A DNA stretch of 64,000 nucleotides from Bacillus sp. FJAT-25509 (lineage in GTDB: Bacteria; Bacillota; Bacilli; Bacillales; Bacillaceae_G): assembly GCF_001420605.1 (NCBI RefSeq), contig NZ_LJIZ01000038.1, forward strand, positions 248,001-312,000, written 5' to 3'. Shown in pieces: positions 34,958 through 43,552 of this stretch. Under the pieces are notes generated by a model. That model saw only the letters and a program-made list of their open reading frames with translations. It was not told the DNA's origin and ran no database searches. A program made the translations under genes and the position numbers. Positions within the stretch are counted from its first letter, which is position 1. Each line of letters starts with the position of its first letter.

Positions 34958-36142
34958 TTATTTATTAGCAGCGTTTATTACACTAAGTGAATTATTTATT
35001 GCCGTTTTGCATTTACTTACATCAGGTTTTGATGAACGAACTGTTGCTAATACAACGTCAATTGTTCCGTCAATTTTTGTCCATGTTGTTCCATCTATTT
35101 TTCTAAGTTTAGCCTCTGATGAATCCCATTGATGTTCCAAATTATCAGCATTTTTATAAGCTGAAGTAAAGTTCTTTGAGTTCACATCTGTTAGAATTTG
35201 ATTTTCAATATTTACAAAATCCGTTAATTGACCAGATAATGTAGTTTGAGTAGAAGCAGTTTGTGATGATAATTTTACATAACCGCCAATACCTACTGCT
35301 AAGAAAATAAACAATACTAAAATTGTTTGTGCCATAACATTTTTTTTACTACTATTTATTTCTTTTGTTTCACTTCTTGCGGAAATATCAATTTTTGTGA
35401 CAGCTAGGAAAATGATGATAGCTAAAATTGCGGTTAGAAAAATTACACTTGTAACTGTTGTACCTAAGCCTAACCCGCCATTTACTTTTGGCTGAGATAA
35501 GTAATCGCCTAATGAAGCGCCGAGTGGTCGAGTAAGAATATACACTATCCAAAAAGCTAACATTCCATCAAGCTTTAAAAACTTCCATGCTAAAAATACA
35601 CAAAGTATGATACCAATTACTGTTACTCCGGTCTTAAAATACCCAAGTCCAAGTTGTTCTGAATACAAATCTCCTACTGCAGTTCCTAGAGCAAATGTGA
35701 AAAGAATGGAAAACCAATAGAAAACTTCTCTTTTTCTTGTGAAAATTGAGTGTATAGAAAGTGTTTTTTCACTAAGATACCAAAAAAGGAAAGTTAATCC
35801 TAGTAGTATTGAGAAAACAATTGTACTTGTCTCAAGAGGTACTCCCATTGCGTCAGTCAAATTATCTGTTACCAAAGTACCGAATACACTTATTAACACA
35901 ACAGTTATCCAATAATAACTAGGAACATATTTTTTTGCTCTGAATTGAAAAAATAATGAGATAAAAAATGCTAAACCCATAATGATCGTAGTAAGTCCTA
36001 ATCCAAGACCAAGGTTAAAATTCAGGAAATCAGCAAATGTTTCACCAACGGTTGTACATAAAACTTTGATAATCCAGAAATAGATTGTAACTTCTGGTAC
36101 CTTGTTAAGTAAAGCTTTCATTTTATTTTGGGTTGTTTCCAT
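34958..36142 (-). CDS. COG4705-like membrane protein with extracellular C-domain
   Basis: The 394-residue protein has about 11 membrane helices with repeated short motifs: VGETFADFLNFNLGLGLGLT, VTDNLTDAMGVPLETST, VGDLYSEQLGLGYFKTGVT and LGASLGDYLSQP. These acidic, glycine-rich repeats are typical of the COG4705 family of unknown role. The last 100 residues lie outside the membrane and contain paired Trp residues and a helical end. The start is taken as ATG 36142 after AAAGGA; a longer frame to 36238 has no ribosome site. Confidence 0.8.
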   Translation of the reverse strand: METTQNKMKALLNKVPEVTIYFWIIKVLCTTVGETFADFLNFNLGLGLGLTTIIMGLAFFISLFFQFRAKKYVPSYYWITVVLISVFGTLVTDNLTDAMGVPLETSTIVFSILLGLTFLFWYLSEKTLSIHSIFTRKREVFYWFSILFTFALGTAVGDLYSEQLGLGYFKTGVTVIGIILCVFLAWKFLKLDGMLAFWIVYILTRPLGASLGDYLSQPKVNGGLGLGTTVTSVIFLTAILAIIIFLAVTKIDISARSETKEINSSKKNVMAQTILVLFIFLAVGIGGYVKLSSQTASTQTTLSGQLTDFVNIENQILTDVNSKNFTSAYKNADNLEHQWDSSEAKLRKIDGTTWTKIDGTIDVVLATVRSSKPDVSKCKTAINNSLSVINAANK

Positions 36143-36295
36143 AAATAAATTCCTTTCATTTGATTTAAATATATTTTTATAGTTACCAATAGTTATGAAA
36201 AAAATGAACAAATAGGTAAATTGAATAATTTTTTTCAAACTTCTTAAATTTTTTTATTGTGCTATTTTATTTTTTCGGATTTAACAACATATTTG

Positions 36296-36319
36296 CAACA
36301 AACGCATGCGATAGTTGAA
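36296..36319 (+). repeat. Palindromic intergenic element, short copy at 36296
   Basis: CAACAAACGCATGCGATAGTTGAA carries the GCATGCGATAGTTGAA end found at 30717. It lacks an obvious terminator. Confidence 0.5.
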
Positions 36320-36398
36320 TTAGATGTGACTTTTAAATAGGGGGAAAAATGGAAAGGCAATGATGAACTATTATCAATCACAAATATTTAAACCCTTA

Positions 36399-36491
36399 TT
36401 CAACTAACATATTGCGCTAGTTGAACAACCTTAAAGTTGCCTCGGTAGCTTTTTTTATTAAGTAAATGGTAGTTTAGTTGAAATAAAATGG
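36399..36491 (+). repeat. Palindromic intergenic element, best copy at 36399
   Basis: TTCAACTA and TAGTTGAA form an 8-bp inverted repeat around ACATATTGCGC (36399-36425). A hairpin with seven Ts follows (36433-36457). The tail AAGTAAATGGTAGTTTAGTTG (36460-36480) and ATAAAATGG end the unit. It is about 93 bases long and matches the 30707 copy along its length. Confidence 0.7.
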
Positions 36492-36554
36492 GCTTTTTGG
36501 AATAGAAGAAAATAATTATTAAAAAAGGGAATTTTATTCATCAAGGGAGATGAG

Positions 36555-36905
36555 GTGAACAAAAAGAAAAAAATTTTTATTATTGTTTTGATTGTTGTTT
36601 TTTCAGCAATCATTTTGTCTGGGTGTGGTGACGATATAAAAGAAAAAAAGTCCTCATATTCAATTGCAGCAATCGTTTACCAAACTTTATCGGATAGGGA
36701 AAAAGCCGAATTAGTAGATGATCGTGGCAAAGTAGAACAAAAAGTAGTTACAAACAAAATTGCACACTTAACATATAAAAATTATGACGGAAAAGAAGTT
36801 TATGCTGTTACGTTTAAAACAAAAAACAGTCAATTAGCTGGTGATCTTGTCGTTTATTTCGATGGTGAAACTCAGAAAGTTATCGGTAAAGGCATTAGAG
36901 AGTGA
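36555..36905 (+). CDS. Hypothetical lipoprotein, 116 residues
   Basis: The secreted lipoprotein has a long hydrophobic signal (residues 6-20) and lipobox LSGC (Cys24). The mature part is a small beta-rich domain: KVVTNKIAHLTYKNYDGKEV, then YAVTFKTKNSQLAGDLVVYF. The start is GTG with AGGGAGATGAG upstream. It overlaps a possible second frame at its end. No family is recognised. Confidence 0.7.
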   Translation: MNKKKKIFIIVLIVVFSAIILSGCGDDIKEKKSSYSIAAIVYQTLSDREKAELVDDRGKVEQKVVTNKIAHLTYKNYDGKEVYAVTFKTKNSQLAGDLVVYFDGETQKVIGKGIRE

Positions 36906-36918
36906 AAAGTTAAGCAAA

Positions 36919-37212
36919 TTGTTGTACTACAAAATCGACACATTGATATTTCCCCTTATAGTAGGATACCTATCACTTATAATGGATAGGTATTCTACTA
37001 TAGGGGGCTTTATTCTCATAGTAAATGTACTCGTACTTTTATTATCTATTATTTTAGTGAAAATTTTTATACCAGAAAATGGTCCATATAAGTTAATTGA
37101 AAGAAATATTTCTTCAATTTTCTATTTTATATTATATTTTCTAGGTCAATTAATCATTAGATTTATACTCCACGTTATAGCTATTAATAAATCAGTGTCA
37201 AAAGTGGAGTAA
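36919..37212 (+). CDS. Small hydrophobic protein (start uncertain)
   Basis: The frame encodes about 97 residues with three membrane segments (FPLIVGYLSLIM, GGFILIVNVLVLLLSIILV, FYFILYFLGQLIIRFIL). A longer opening at 36841 overlaps the lipoprotein gene by 65 bases. I prefer TTG 36919, though no ribosome site is clear. It may be co-expressed with the lipoprotein. The function is unknown and the gene could be false. Confidence 0.45.
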   Translation: MLYYKIDTLIFPLIVGYLSLIMDRYSTIGGFILIVNVLVLLLSIILVKIFIPENGPYKLIERNISSIFYFILYFLGQLIIRFILHVIAINKSVSKVE

Positions 37213-37458
37213 AAGTTTATATTCCCAAGCTAAAAAAACTTAGAAATTAAAACAATGGGTTTGTTGTTATGCAAGTAACTCATTCGTTAGTTCTATAAGG
37301 AATTAACAACTACTCAACCCAAAAATAAATTTAAAATGATTACGTTTCTTTTTTATTTGTTTAAAGCCTTCTTTAGAGTCAATTATAATAACTGTTTTAG
37401 CTAGCCAAATTCTTATATAGTATTGGTTCCGGTTAAATAAAAGCCTTTGACAAAGGAA

Positions 37459-37513
37459 AAAACACCCCCAAAGTCGTATAAATAATTATCGACATTTTGG
37501 AGGTGTTTTTTTT
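37459..37513 (+). terminator. Intrinsic terminator before yjdI
   Basis: AAACACC pairs with GGTGTTT, with further pairing CCAAAGTCG to CGACATTTTGG, and is followed by eight Ts. It lies 250 bases after the small hydrophobic gene. The rest of 37213-37606 shows no gene; a partial copy of the palindromic element (AACTCATTCGTTAGTT) lies near 37278. Confidence 0.8.
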
Positions 37514-37606
37514 AGGTTAGAGGTCAAATAATAAATGAGTGTGCTTGTTTAAAATTGGTTTGCTTAAAAATAGGAGAAAATATACAAAATGAGAAGGGAT
37601 TATGAA

Positions 37607-37852
37607 ATGAATAAAGAAGACCTACTAAGTAAAGGATATCGGAAATATTCAGGAGAAGAGATTGAAGTTTATTTCAGCAAAGAGATCTGTACACATTCAG
37701 GTAATTGTGTAAGGACTTTGCCGAAAGTGTTTGATACAAAAAGAAAGCCGTGGATTCTTGCTGATAATGGAGAAGCAGATTCAGCTATGAAAACGATCGA
37801 TTTATGTCCAAGTGGTGCACTACAATATATTTATAAAAAGGATGAAAAATAA
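37607..37852 (+). CDS. yjdI: YjdI-type single [4Fe-4S] cluster protein
   Basis: The 81-residue protein carries the divergent mono-cluster [4Fe-4S] domain: YRKYSGEEIEVYFSKEIC, then CTHSGNC, then VFDTKRKPWI, and the closing Cys in DLCPSGALQY. Four cysteines are present. ATG 37607 is eight bases after AGAAGGGA; ATG 37589 is an alternative. YjdI is usually followed by a YjdJ-type acetyltransferase, as here, one base apart. The exact role is unknown. Confidence 0.88.
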   Translation: MNKEDLLSKGYRKYSGEEIEVYFSKEICTHSGNCVRTLPKVFDTKRKPWILADNGEADSAMKTIDLCPSGALQYIYKKDEK

Positions 37853-37853
37853 T

Positions 37854-38126
37854 ATGAATATTGAAAAGGCAGATAAAAAACACTTCATTGAGAATGAAGA
37901 AGGGAAAATCGTCGCTGAAATTACATTTGTACAAGCTGGAGCATCAAAAGTGATCATTGATCATACTTTTGTCGAAGAATCCTTGCGAGGACAAAATATT
38001 GCCAGTAAACTTGTTGCTTCTGTTGTAGAAGAGATGAGAGAACAAGACAAAAAGATTGTGCCACTGTGTCCATTTGCTAAGGCTGAATTTGAACGCAAAA
38101 AGGAATATCAAGATATGCTTGCGTAA
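37854..38126 (+). CDS. yjdJ: YjdJ-type mini-acetyltransferase
   Basis: The 90-residue protein is a minimal GNAT domain of the YjdJ type: FIENEEGKIVAEITFVQ, then IIDHTFVEESLRGQNIASKL with the acetyl-CoA loop, and a C-terminal KIVPLCPFAKAEFERKKEY. It starts at ATG 37854, one base after the yjdI stop, with AAAGGATG as ribosome site. It is probably translated with YjdI; the two may work together, though the substrate is not known. Confidence 0.87.
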   Translation: MNIEKADKKHFIENEEGKIVAEITFVQAGASKVIIDHTFVEESLRGQNIASKLVASVVEEMREQDKKIVPLCPFAKAEFERKKEYQDMLA

Positions 38127-38292
38127 ATATACACATTGTTAAATGATGTCAACATTCGTCCTTTTTTACATTTTTTTCTATCCATCATGTTAAAGTATCT
38201 CAATATTGAATAAAGAGGTAATAGTATCTCAAAGATTAGTAGTTAAATTGAAAAAAAGTAAGATCTAAATATATTAAAGGCGGTGTAAATTT

Positions 38293-38787
38293 ATGAACAA
38301 CAGCCCAATTGTGAAAGAATACTCAAATGATTATCAAGCTCAAGTAGTTGATTTAATTCTTGCTATTCAGCAAAAAGAATACAGTATAAAGATTACCAAG
38401 GATGATCAGCCTGATTTGTTTACGATAGAAGAATTTTATCAGAATGGAAACGGGAACTTTTGGGTGGCTCTTTCTGGCGATAAAGTAGTTGGTACAATCA
38501 GTCTTTTAGACATAGGAAATGAGCAGGTTGCGTTAAGAAAGATGTTTGTAGATAAGGATTACAGAGGTGCTAAATATAATACTGCAAGTCTCTTATTAAA
38601 TAATGCTATTGAATGGGCGAAAGAAATGTCAATAAAAGCAATTTATCTTGGAACAACCCCTCAATTTTTAGCCGCTCATCGATTTTATGAAAAAAATGGA
38701 TTTACAAGTGTAGAGGGTAATGATTTACCTGAGAATTTTCCAGTAATGAAGGTCGATAAAAAATTCTATAAGTATTCGGTAGAATAG
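38293..38787 (+). CDS. GNAT-family N-acetyltransferase
   Basis: The 164-residue GNAT enzyme has the central FWVALSGDKVVGTISLLDIG, LRKMFVDKDYRGAKYNTASL as the acetyl-CoA site and AAHRFYEKNGFTSVE near residue 135. The glycine-rich loop is RGAKYN rather than the common RGxGxG, as in some family branches. The ATG follows AAAGGCGGTG. The substrate is unknown. It is a single gene with a shared terminator downstream. Confidence 0.83.
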   Translation: MNNSPIVKEYSNDYQAQVVDLILAIQQKEYSIKITKDDQPDLFTIEEFYQNGNGNFWVALSGDKVVGTISLLDIGNEQVALRKMFVDKDYRGAKYNTASLLLNNAIEWAKEMSIKAIYLGTTPQFLAAHRFYEKNGFTSVEGNDLPENFPVMKVDKKFYKYSVE

Positions 38788-38822
38788 ATTTAAATGATTT
38801 TAATTATTTAGCACAAAACAAG

Positions 38823-38867
38823 AAAAGAACAACTGTGGACCTGAGAAGTCCGTCGTTGTTCTTTTTT
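38823..38867. terminator. Bidirectional terminator
   Basis: AAAAGAACAAC pairs with GTTGTTCTTTT, with an inner GGAC/GTCC stem. It lies between the GNAT gene and the convergent AlaX gene. Confidence 0.82.
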
Positions 38868-38883
38868 CATCTAAATATAATGT

Positions 38884-40068
38884 TTATACATTTACCTGAG
38901 GAAGCAAAATATGTTTTAAAGTATTTTCAGCTTCGTTTAATCGGCTTGAAGTTTCAAATGTCGCTTGTGCTTGCCCTGCACCGCCGCCACCTTTTCCTTC
39001 AACCTGTTTTAGTAAATTTTTAATTAGTTCCCCACAATTTACATCATTTTTAAGTTGATTAATTAGCAATAATTTTTGCTCTTTTACACTTGAAAATACA
39101 AGTAAAGAAGGTTTTTTAGCCTGTATTGATTTTGCGAGTAACTGTAAGTCTTTAACTGATTCTTCTTCAAATGTTTTAATAATGATATCATTTGTTGCAT
39201 TTAATAATAACTCATTAGAAATTGAGTTAAAGATCGTTTCTTTCATTTTCTCGATTTCTTTTTGCGCTTCTTTTAATTCATTAATTGTCAATTCGACTTT
39301 ATTTTTAACTTGATCAGTATGTGTATTAAATAATTGATTAATAGTTGATAATGTTTTACTAGTTTTTTGAATTTCCTCAAGTGCTCTATAGCCACATTTA
39401 AAATGAAGTCTAGTAGTTTGTCTTACTTTTTCAGTTTTAATTAATTTGATAAATCCAATTTCACCCGTTTGTTTTACATGAGTACCACAACAAGCAGATA
39501 AATCAGTATGTAAAATCTCAACAATTCTTATATTGTCTTCAACTTTTGGTAATTTGCGAAGTTGAAGTGCATTTAATTCTTCTTTATTTACGAAGTAGGT
39601 TTTAATTTCAATATTAGCAAGAATCTTTTCATATACTGCTCTTTCAATTTGATTTAATTGTTCAGCTGAAAGAGAAGGGGTATCTAGGTCAATCGTAACT
39701 GTCTCTTTTCCTAAATGAAAACTTACAGTAGGTAGATCAAATAGTTCAATAATGGTTGCTGAAAGTAAATGTTGGCCGCTATGATGTTGCATATGATCAA
39801 TTCTACGGTCCCAATTTATTTCACATGTTGCTTCCAATGTTTCCGGTTTTGCATTTAAGACATGGATTACTTCTTCATCATCCTCTATTAAATCAACAAT
39901 TTCGATTCCATTAATTGTACCGAAATCAGATGGCTGCCCGCCACCTTCAGGATAAAAAGCAGAATCTTCAAGTTTGATATGAAATAATGAATCAACTTCT
40001 TTAATTTCAGTAATTTTAGTAAACCATTTTTTTAATGAGGGGTGTTCAAAATATAGTTTATTTGCCAT
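38884..40068 (-). CDS. AlaX-type alanyl-tRNA editing protein with DHHA1 domain
   Basis: This 394-residue free-standing editing protein hydrolyses Ser-tRNA(Ala). The N-terminal part resembles the end of the alaRS core (DSAFYPEGGGQPSDFG). The zinc site is formed by HHSGQH (H96, H100) and CCGTH (about residue 193). A coiled segment follows, and then a DHHA1 domain ending in GKGGGGAGQAQATFE. It is the long AlaX form. It runs convergent to the GNAT gene. The real start is the ATG at 40068, after AGAGGTAAT. Confidence 0.9.
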   Translation of the reverse strand: MANKLYFEHPSLKKWFTKITEIKEVDSLFHIKLEDSAFYPEGGGQPSDFGTINGIEIVDLIEDDEEVIHVLNAKPETLEATCEINWDRRIDHMQHHSGQHLLSATIIELFDLPTVSFHLGKETVTIDLDTPSLSAEQLNQIERAVYEKILANIEIKTYFVNKEELNALQLRKLPKVEDNIRIVEILHTDLSACCGTHVKQTGEIGFIKLIKTEKVRQTTRLHFKCGYRALEEIQKTSKTLSTINQLFNTHTDQVKNKVELTINELKEAQKEIEKMKETIFNSISNELLLNATNDIIIKTFEEESVKDLQLLAKSIQAKKPSLLVFSSVKEQKLLLINQLKNDVNCGELIKNLLKQVEGKGGGGAGQAQATFETSSRLNEAENTLKHILLPQVNV

Positions 40069-40171
40069 GATATTACCTCTAATCTTTTAATTTCCTAAAT
40101 TTGATGTTTAATTTAAATTATATAGAAACGAAATAAAAACTTAAAATAATATAAATCTAATCTTAGCATAA

Positions 40172-40200
40172 TTGACTATTACACAAATAGATTTTAGTAT
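40172..40200 (+). promoter_or_regulatory. sdpRI promoter
   Basis: TTGACT (40172-40177) and TAGTAT (40195-40200) are 17 bases apart. The -10 lies inside a large palindrome. Confidence 0.7.
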
Positions 40201-40224
40201 TTAGTTAATTAACTAAATACTAAA
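40193..40224 (+). promoter_or_regulatory. 32-bp perfect palindrome, probable SdpR operator
   Basis: TTTAGTATTTAGTTAA is followed directly by its exact complement. It covers the -10 and the start of transcription and ends 17 bases before sdpR. ArsR-type repressors such as SdpR bind such inverted repeats, so this is the likely autoregulatory operator. Confidence 0.75.
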
Positions 40225-40241
40225 TCTTAGGGGTGTGAAAG

Positions 40242-40520
40242 GTGAATGAACTATTTAAAGCATTATCGGATCCAACTAGAAGGAAAATTTTAGATTTATT
40301 AAAAGAGAAAGATTTAACTGCTGGGGAAATTTCAGAACAATTCGATATGTCAAAACCTAGTATTTCTCAACATCTTAAAATATTAAAGTCAGCCAAGTTA
40401 ATTCAAGATGAAAAGAAGGGGCAATTTATTATTTATTCTTTAAATATGACGGTTTTTCAAGAAATTATCAGTTGGGCATATAGTTTTAAAGAAAATAACC
40501 TGAGAGGAGACTTAGATTGA
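40242..40520 (+). CDS. sdpR: ArsR-family repressor SdpR
   Basis: The 92-residue winged-helix repressor resembles B. subtilis SdpR, which represses sdpRI until the membrane protein SdpI, bound to toxin, takes it up. Motifs are LFKALSDPTRRKILDLLKEK, DLTAGEISEQF and MSKPSISQHLKILKSAKLI. The start is GTG with GGGGTGTGAAAGG upstream. The stop overlaps the sdpI TTG (TTGA), coupling translation. Metal-binding cysteines are absent, as expected for SdpR. Confidence 0.88.
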   Translation: MNELFKALSDPTRRKILDLLKEKDLTAGEISEQFDMSKPSISQHLKILKSAKLIQDEKKGQFIIYSLNMTVFQEIISWAYSFKENNLRGDLD

Positions 40521-41155
40521 AAAAGCATATTATTGCAATTTTACTATTTATTTGTTCATTAGTATTTTGGATTATTAACTTTCATGATTTACCAAGTCAA
40601 TTACCTGTTCATTGGGATTTTTCAGGACAAGTTAATAATTACGATTCAAAAATGCAAACGTTTATCGAGCTACATGCGATCATGCTTTTCGTTTATATAT
40701 TGCCAATTGTTACTCCGAAGATTGATCCAAGAAAAGAGAATTATAAGTTATTCCAGAGAAGCTTATACTTTATGGTAACAGGGATTTTATTTATTTTCTT
40801 TTTAATTAATATGAGTGTTTTATTTTATGGATTAGGTTATGACGTTCATATCGGCTCAATGAGTTTTCTTTTTATTGGCCTTTTGTTTATGTTTCTTGGA
40901 AATTATATGCCTCATGTTCGTTCGAATTATTTTATCGGGGTCCGTACCCCTTGGACATTAAGTAATGAAAATGTTTGGAAAAAAACACATCGTGTTAGCG
41001 GTAGAGTATTTATGATCATTGGTTTATGTTTTTTATTGCTTTATTTTATACCAATGAGTGATAAGGGAATAATTGTCATTCCATTGATTATATTATTAAT
41101 TGGATTCCCAACTATATACTCATATATTGCCTTTAAAAAGGAAATGAAAAACTAA
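40517..41155 (+). CDS. sdpI: SdpI-type immunity membrane protein
   Basis: The 212-residue protein has six hydrophobic helices and the SdpI pattern: DLPSQLPVHWDFSGQVNNYD near residue 26 (a DUF1648 motif), MSFLFIGLLFMFLGNYMPHV, and NYFIGVRTPWTLSNENVWKK, typical of SdpI. SdpI protects against the SdpC toxin and holds SdpR at the membrane. No sdpABC toxin genes are in this window, so this is an orphan immunity pair. It starts with TTG overlapping the sdpR stop. Confidence 0.9.
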   Translation: MKKHIIAILLFICSLVFWIINFHDLPSQLPVHWDFSGQVNNYDSKMQTFIELHAIMLFVYILPIVTPKIDPRKENYKLFQRSLYFMVTGILFIFFLINMSVLFYGLGYDVHIGSMSFLFIGLLFMFLGNYMPHVRSNYFIGVRTPWTLSNENVWKKTHRVSGRVFMIIGLCFLLLYFIPMSDKGIIVIPLIILLIGFPTIYSYIAFKKEMKN

Positions 41156-41279
41156 ATTAAGCTGTTTTTTTACAAAATTTGGAGATTGTTTTTGAATTTA
41201 TTTTAGAAAAAATTTAATTTCCTTTTAAAATATGGTATTGTAAAGAGTAGAGCAAAAGAGTTGGAGGAATATAATTAAA

Positions 41280-42902
41280 ATGATTACAGTTTCTAATGTT
41301 AGTTTGCGTTTTGCGGACAGAAAATTATTTGATGATGTTAATATAAAGTTTACACCAGGTAACTGTTACGGTTTAATTGGTGCGAATGGTGCGGGTAAAT
41401 CTACTTTTATTAAAATTTTATCTGGTGATATCGAGCCTTCTACAGGTGATGTAATTGTAACACCAGGTGAGCGTCTTGCAGTATTAAAACAAAACCAGTT
41501 TGAGTATGAAGAGTTTGAAGTTCTTCAAACTGTAATTATGGGTCATACTCGTCTTTTCGAAGTAATGAAAGAAAAAGATGCAATCTACATGAAAGAAGAT
41601 TTCACTGAAGAAGATGGCATGAAAGCTGCAGAACTTGAAGGTGAGTTTGCAGAGTTAAATGGTTGGGAAGCAGAATCAGAAGCTGCGATTTTATTAAAAG
41701 GTCTTGGCATTACAGAAGACTTACATTATAAAAAAATGGCTGAATTACAAGCAGGCGAGAAAGTAAAAGTTTTACTTGCTCAAGCATTATTTGGTCAACC
41801 AGATATTCTTTTACTAGATGAGCCAACGAATAACTTAGATCTTAAGGCTGTTCAATGGTTAGAAAACTTCTTAATTAACTTTGAAAACACAGTTATCGTT
41901 GTATCACATGACCGTCACTTCTTAAATCAAGTATGTACGCATATGGCTGATTTAGATTTTGGTAAAATTCAACTTTATGTTGGTAACTATGATTTCTGGT
42001 ATGAATCAAGTCAATTAGCTCAAAGATTAATGTCTGATGCTAATAAGAAAAAAGAAGAGAAAATTAAAGAACTACAAGGATTTATTGCTCGATTTAGCTC
42101 AAATGCTTCAAAAGCAAAACAAGCTACTTCACGTAAAAAACTTTTAGATAAAATTACACTTGATGATATTAGACCATCTTCTCGTCGTTATCCATTCGTT
42201 GGATTTACGCCAGAGAGAGAAGTTGGAAATGATTTATTAACTGTAGATGGAATTTCAAAAACAATCGATGGTGAAAAAGTACTAGATAACGTACGTTTTA
42301 CTGTAAACAAAGGCGATAAAATTGCGTTTGTTGGTAAAAATGACGTTGCGATTTCAACTTTATTTAAAATTTTAATGGGTGAAATGGAGCCAGATACAGG
42401 TTCATTTAAATGGGGTGTAACAACTTCTCAAGCATTTTTCCCTAAAGATAACTCAGAGTTCTTTGAAAAAAGTGATATGAACTTAATCGAATGGTTACGT
42501 CAGTTCTCTCCACAAGATGAGTCTGAAAGCTTCCTACGTGGTTTCTTAGGACGTATGCTATTCTCAGGAGAGGAAGTAATGAAAAAAGCTTCTGTTCTAT
42601 CTGGGGGAGAAAAAGTTCGTTGTATGCTTTCAAAAATGATGTTAAGTGGAGCAAACGTATTAGTATTAGATGATCCTACTAACCACTTAGACTTAGAGTC
42701 AATTACAGCATTAAATAATGGTTTAATTGCATTCAAAGGTACTGCATTATTTACATCTCATGACCATCAGTTCATTCAAACAATTGCAAACCGTGTCATT
42801 GAAGTGACACCAAACGGTTTAGTTGATAAAGAGTGTACTTATGATGAGTTCTTAGAGAACAAGGATTTACAAAAGCAAGTAGAAGAGTTATATAAAAAAT
42901 AA
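41280..42902 (+). CDS. ykpA: ABC-F family ATPase (YkpA/YbiT type)
   Basis: This 540-residue ABC-F protein has two ATP-binding domains and no membrane part; such proteins act on ribosomes. The first domain has GLIGANGAGKST (near residue 35) and LLLDEPTNNLDL. The second has the altered Walker A GKNDVAISTL, LSGGEKVRCML and LVLDDPTNHLDL. The linker between the domains (residues 245-285) is charged and helical. Length and sequence fit B. subtilis YkpA. The second Walker A lacks the Lys-Ser/Thr pair, which is a feature of this subfamily. Confidence 0.92.
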   Translation: MITVSNVSLRFADRKLFDDVNIKFTPGNCYGLIGANGAGKSTFIKILSGDIEPSTGDVIVTPGERLAVLKQNQFEYEEFEVLQTVIMGHTRLFEVMKEKDAIYMKEDFTEEDGMKAAELEGEFAELNGWEAESEAAILLKGLGITEDLHYKKMAELQAGEKVKVLLAQALFGQPDILLLDEPTNNLDLKAVQWLENFLINFENTVIVVSHDRHFLNQVCTHMADLDFGKIQLYVGNYDFWYESSQLAQRLMSDANKKKEEKIKELQGFIARFSSNASKAKQATSRKKLLDKITLDDIRPSSRRYPFVGFTPEREVGNDLLTVDGISKTIDGEKVLDNVRFTVNKGDKIAFVGKNDVAISTLFKILMGEMEPDTGSFKWGVTTSQAFFPKDNSEFFEKSDMNLIEWLRQFSPQDESESFLRGFLGRMLFSGEEVMKKASVLSGGEKVRCMLSKMMLSGANVLVLDDPTNHLDLESITALNNGLIAFKGTALFTSHDHQFIQTIANRVIEVTPNGLVDKECTYDEFLENKDLQKQVEELYKK

Positions 42903-42952
42903 TTCTATACACAAACCTTTGACATTGAAGGTCAATATTTGTGAAAAAAGTG

Positions 42953-42982
42953 AAACCACTAATCAAGTGATTAGTGGTTTTT
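42953..42982 (+). terminator. ykpA terminator
   Basis: A 13-bp stem, AAACCACTAATCA with TGATTAGTGGTTT, is followed by Ts. Confidence 0.88.
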
Positions 42983-43037
42983 CGTACTTTCATCTTGTTT
43001 TCATATTTGATAAACTATAAAAAAGGGAGGAGAAATA

Positions 43038-43496
43038 ATGTCTGAGTTAAATGAAAATAAGTTTTTTAAAAAGTATTTAAAGAAAGCTTCTTCCTATTTA
43101 GGAAATAAAGAAAAATCAACGACTTTATTGAAAAATGCTGCTAAGCTCGCACCGAATAAAAAAGGAGCGTTAGGTGAAGCTTGGGAAAAAGTAAATTTAT
43201 TTATAGATCTATTTAAATCATATATTAATGGCAGTTATAGAGATATTTCCACAAAATCAATTTTGACTGTAATTGGGGCATTAATTTATTTTGTCAGTCC
43301 AATCGATGCAATACCAGATTTTATCGTAGGCTTAGGCTTTTTAGATGATGCAACGATTTTAGCGTATACATTTAAACAGATTAACAAAGATATTGAAAAG
43401 TATAAAATTTGGAAAGAAATGAATAACGAAATAGATGAACCTTCAAATTTAGTGGAAATTGAAGTGTCAGAACAGGATCATGAGCTAAAAGATTAA
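43038..43496 (+). CDS. DUF1232 (YkvA-like) membrane protein
   Basis: The 152-residue protein holds the DUF1232 domain: YRDISTKSILTVIGALIYF, then VSPIDAIPDFIVGLGFLDDA and TILAYTFKQI. It has one or two membrane segments and a charged cytoplasmic N-terminus. The family function is unknown. The ATG follows AGGGAGGAGAAA. It stands alone, convergent to guaD. Confidence 0.87.
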   Translation: MSELNENKFFKKYLKKASSYLGNKEKSTTLLKNAAKLAPNKKGALGEAWEKVNLFIDLFKSYINGSYRDISTKSILTVIGALIYFVSPIDAIPDFIVGLGFLDDATILAYTFKQINKDIEKYKIWKEMNNEIDEPSNLVEIEVSEQDHELKD

Positions 43497-43505
43497 TATT
43501 TCTAA

Positions 43506-43545
43506 AAAAAGGTTGCCCGTTAGTTATTAATGAGCAACCTTTTTT
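43506..43545. terminator. Bidirectional terminator
   Basis: AAAAAGGTTGC pairs with GCAACCTTTTT, with a 17-base loop, between convergent genes. Confidence 0.85.
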
Positions 43546-43552
43546 ATACTGA

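Noticed and set aside
36841-36918. Earlier start for the small hydrophobic gene at 36919
   Set aside because: It would overlap the lipoprotein gene by 65 bases, and it has no ribosome site.
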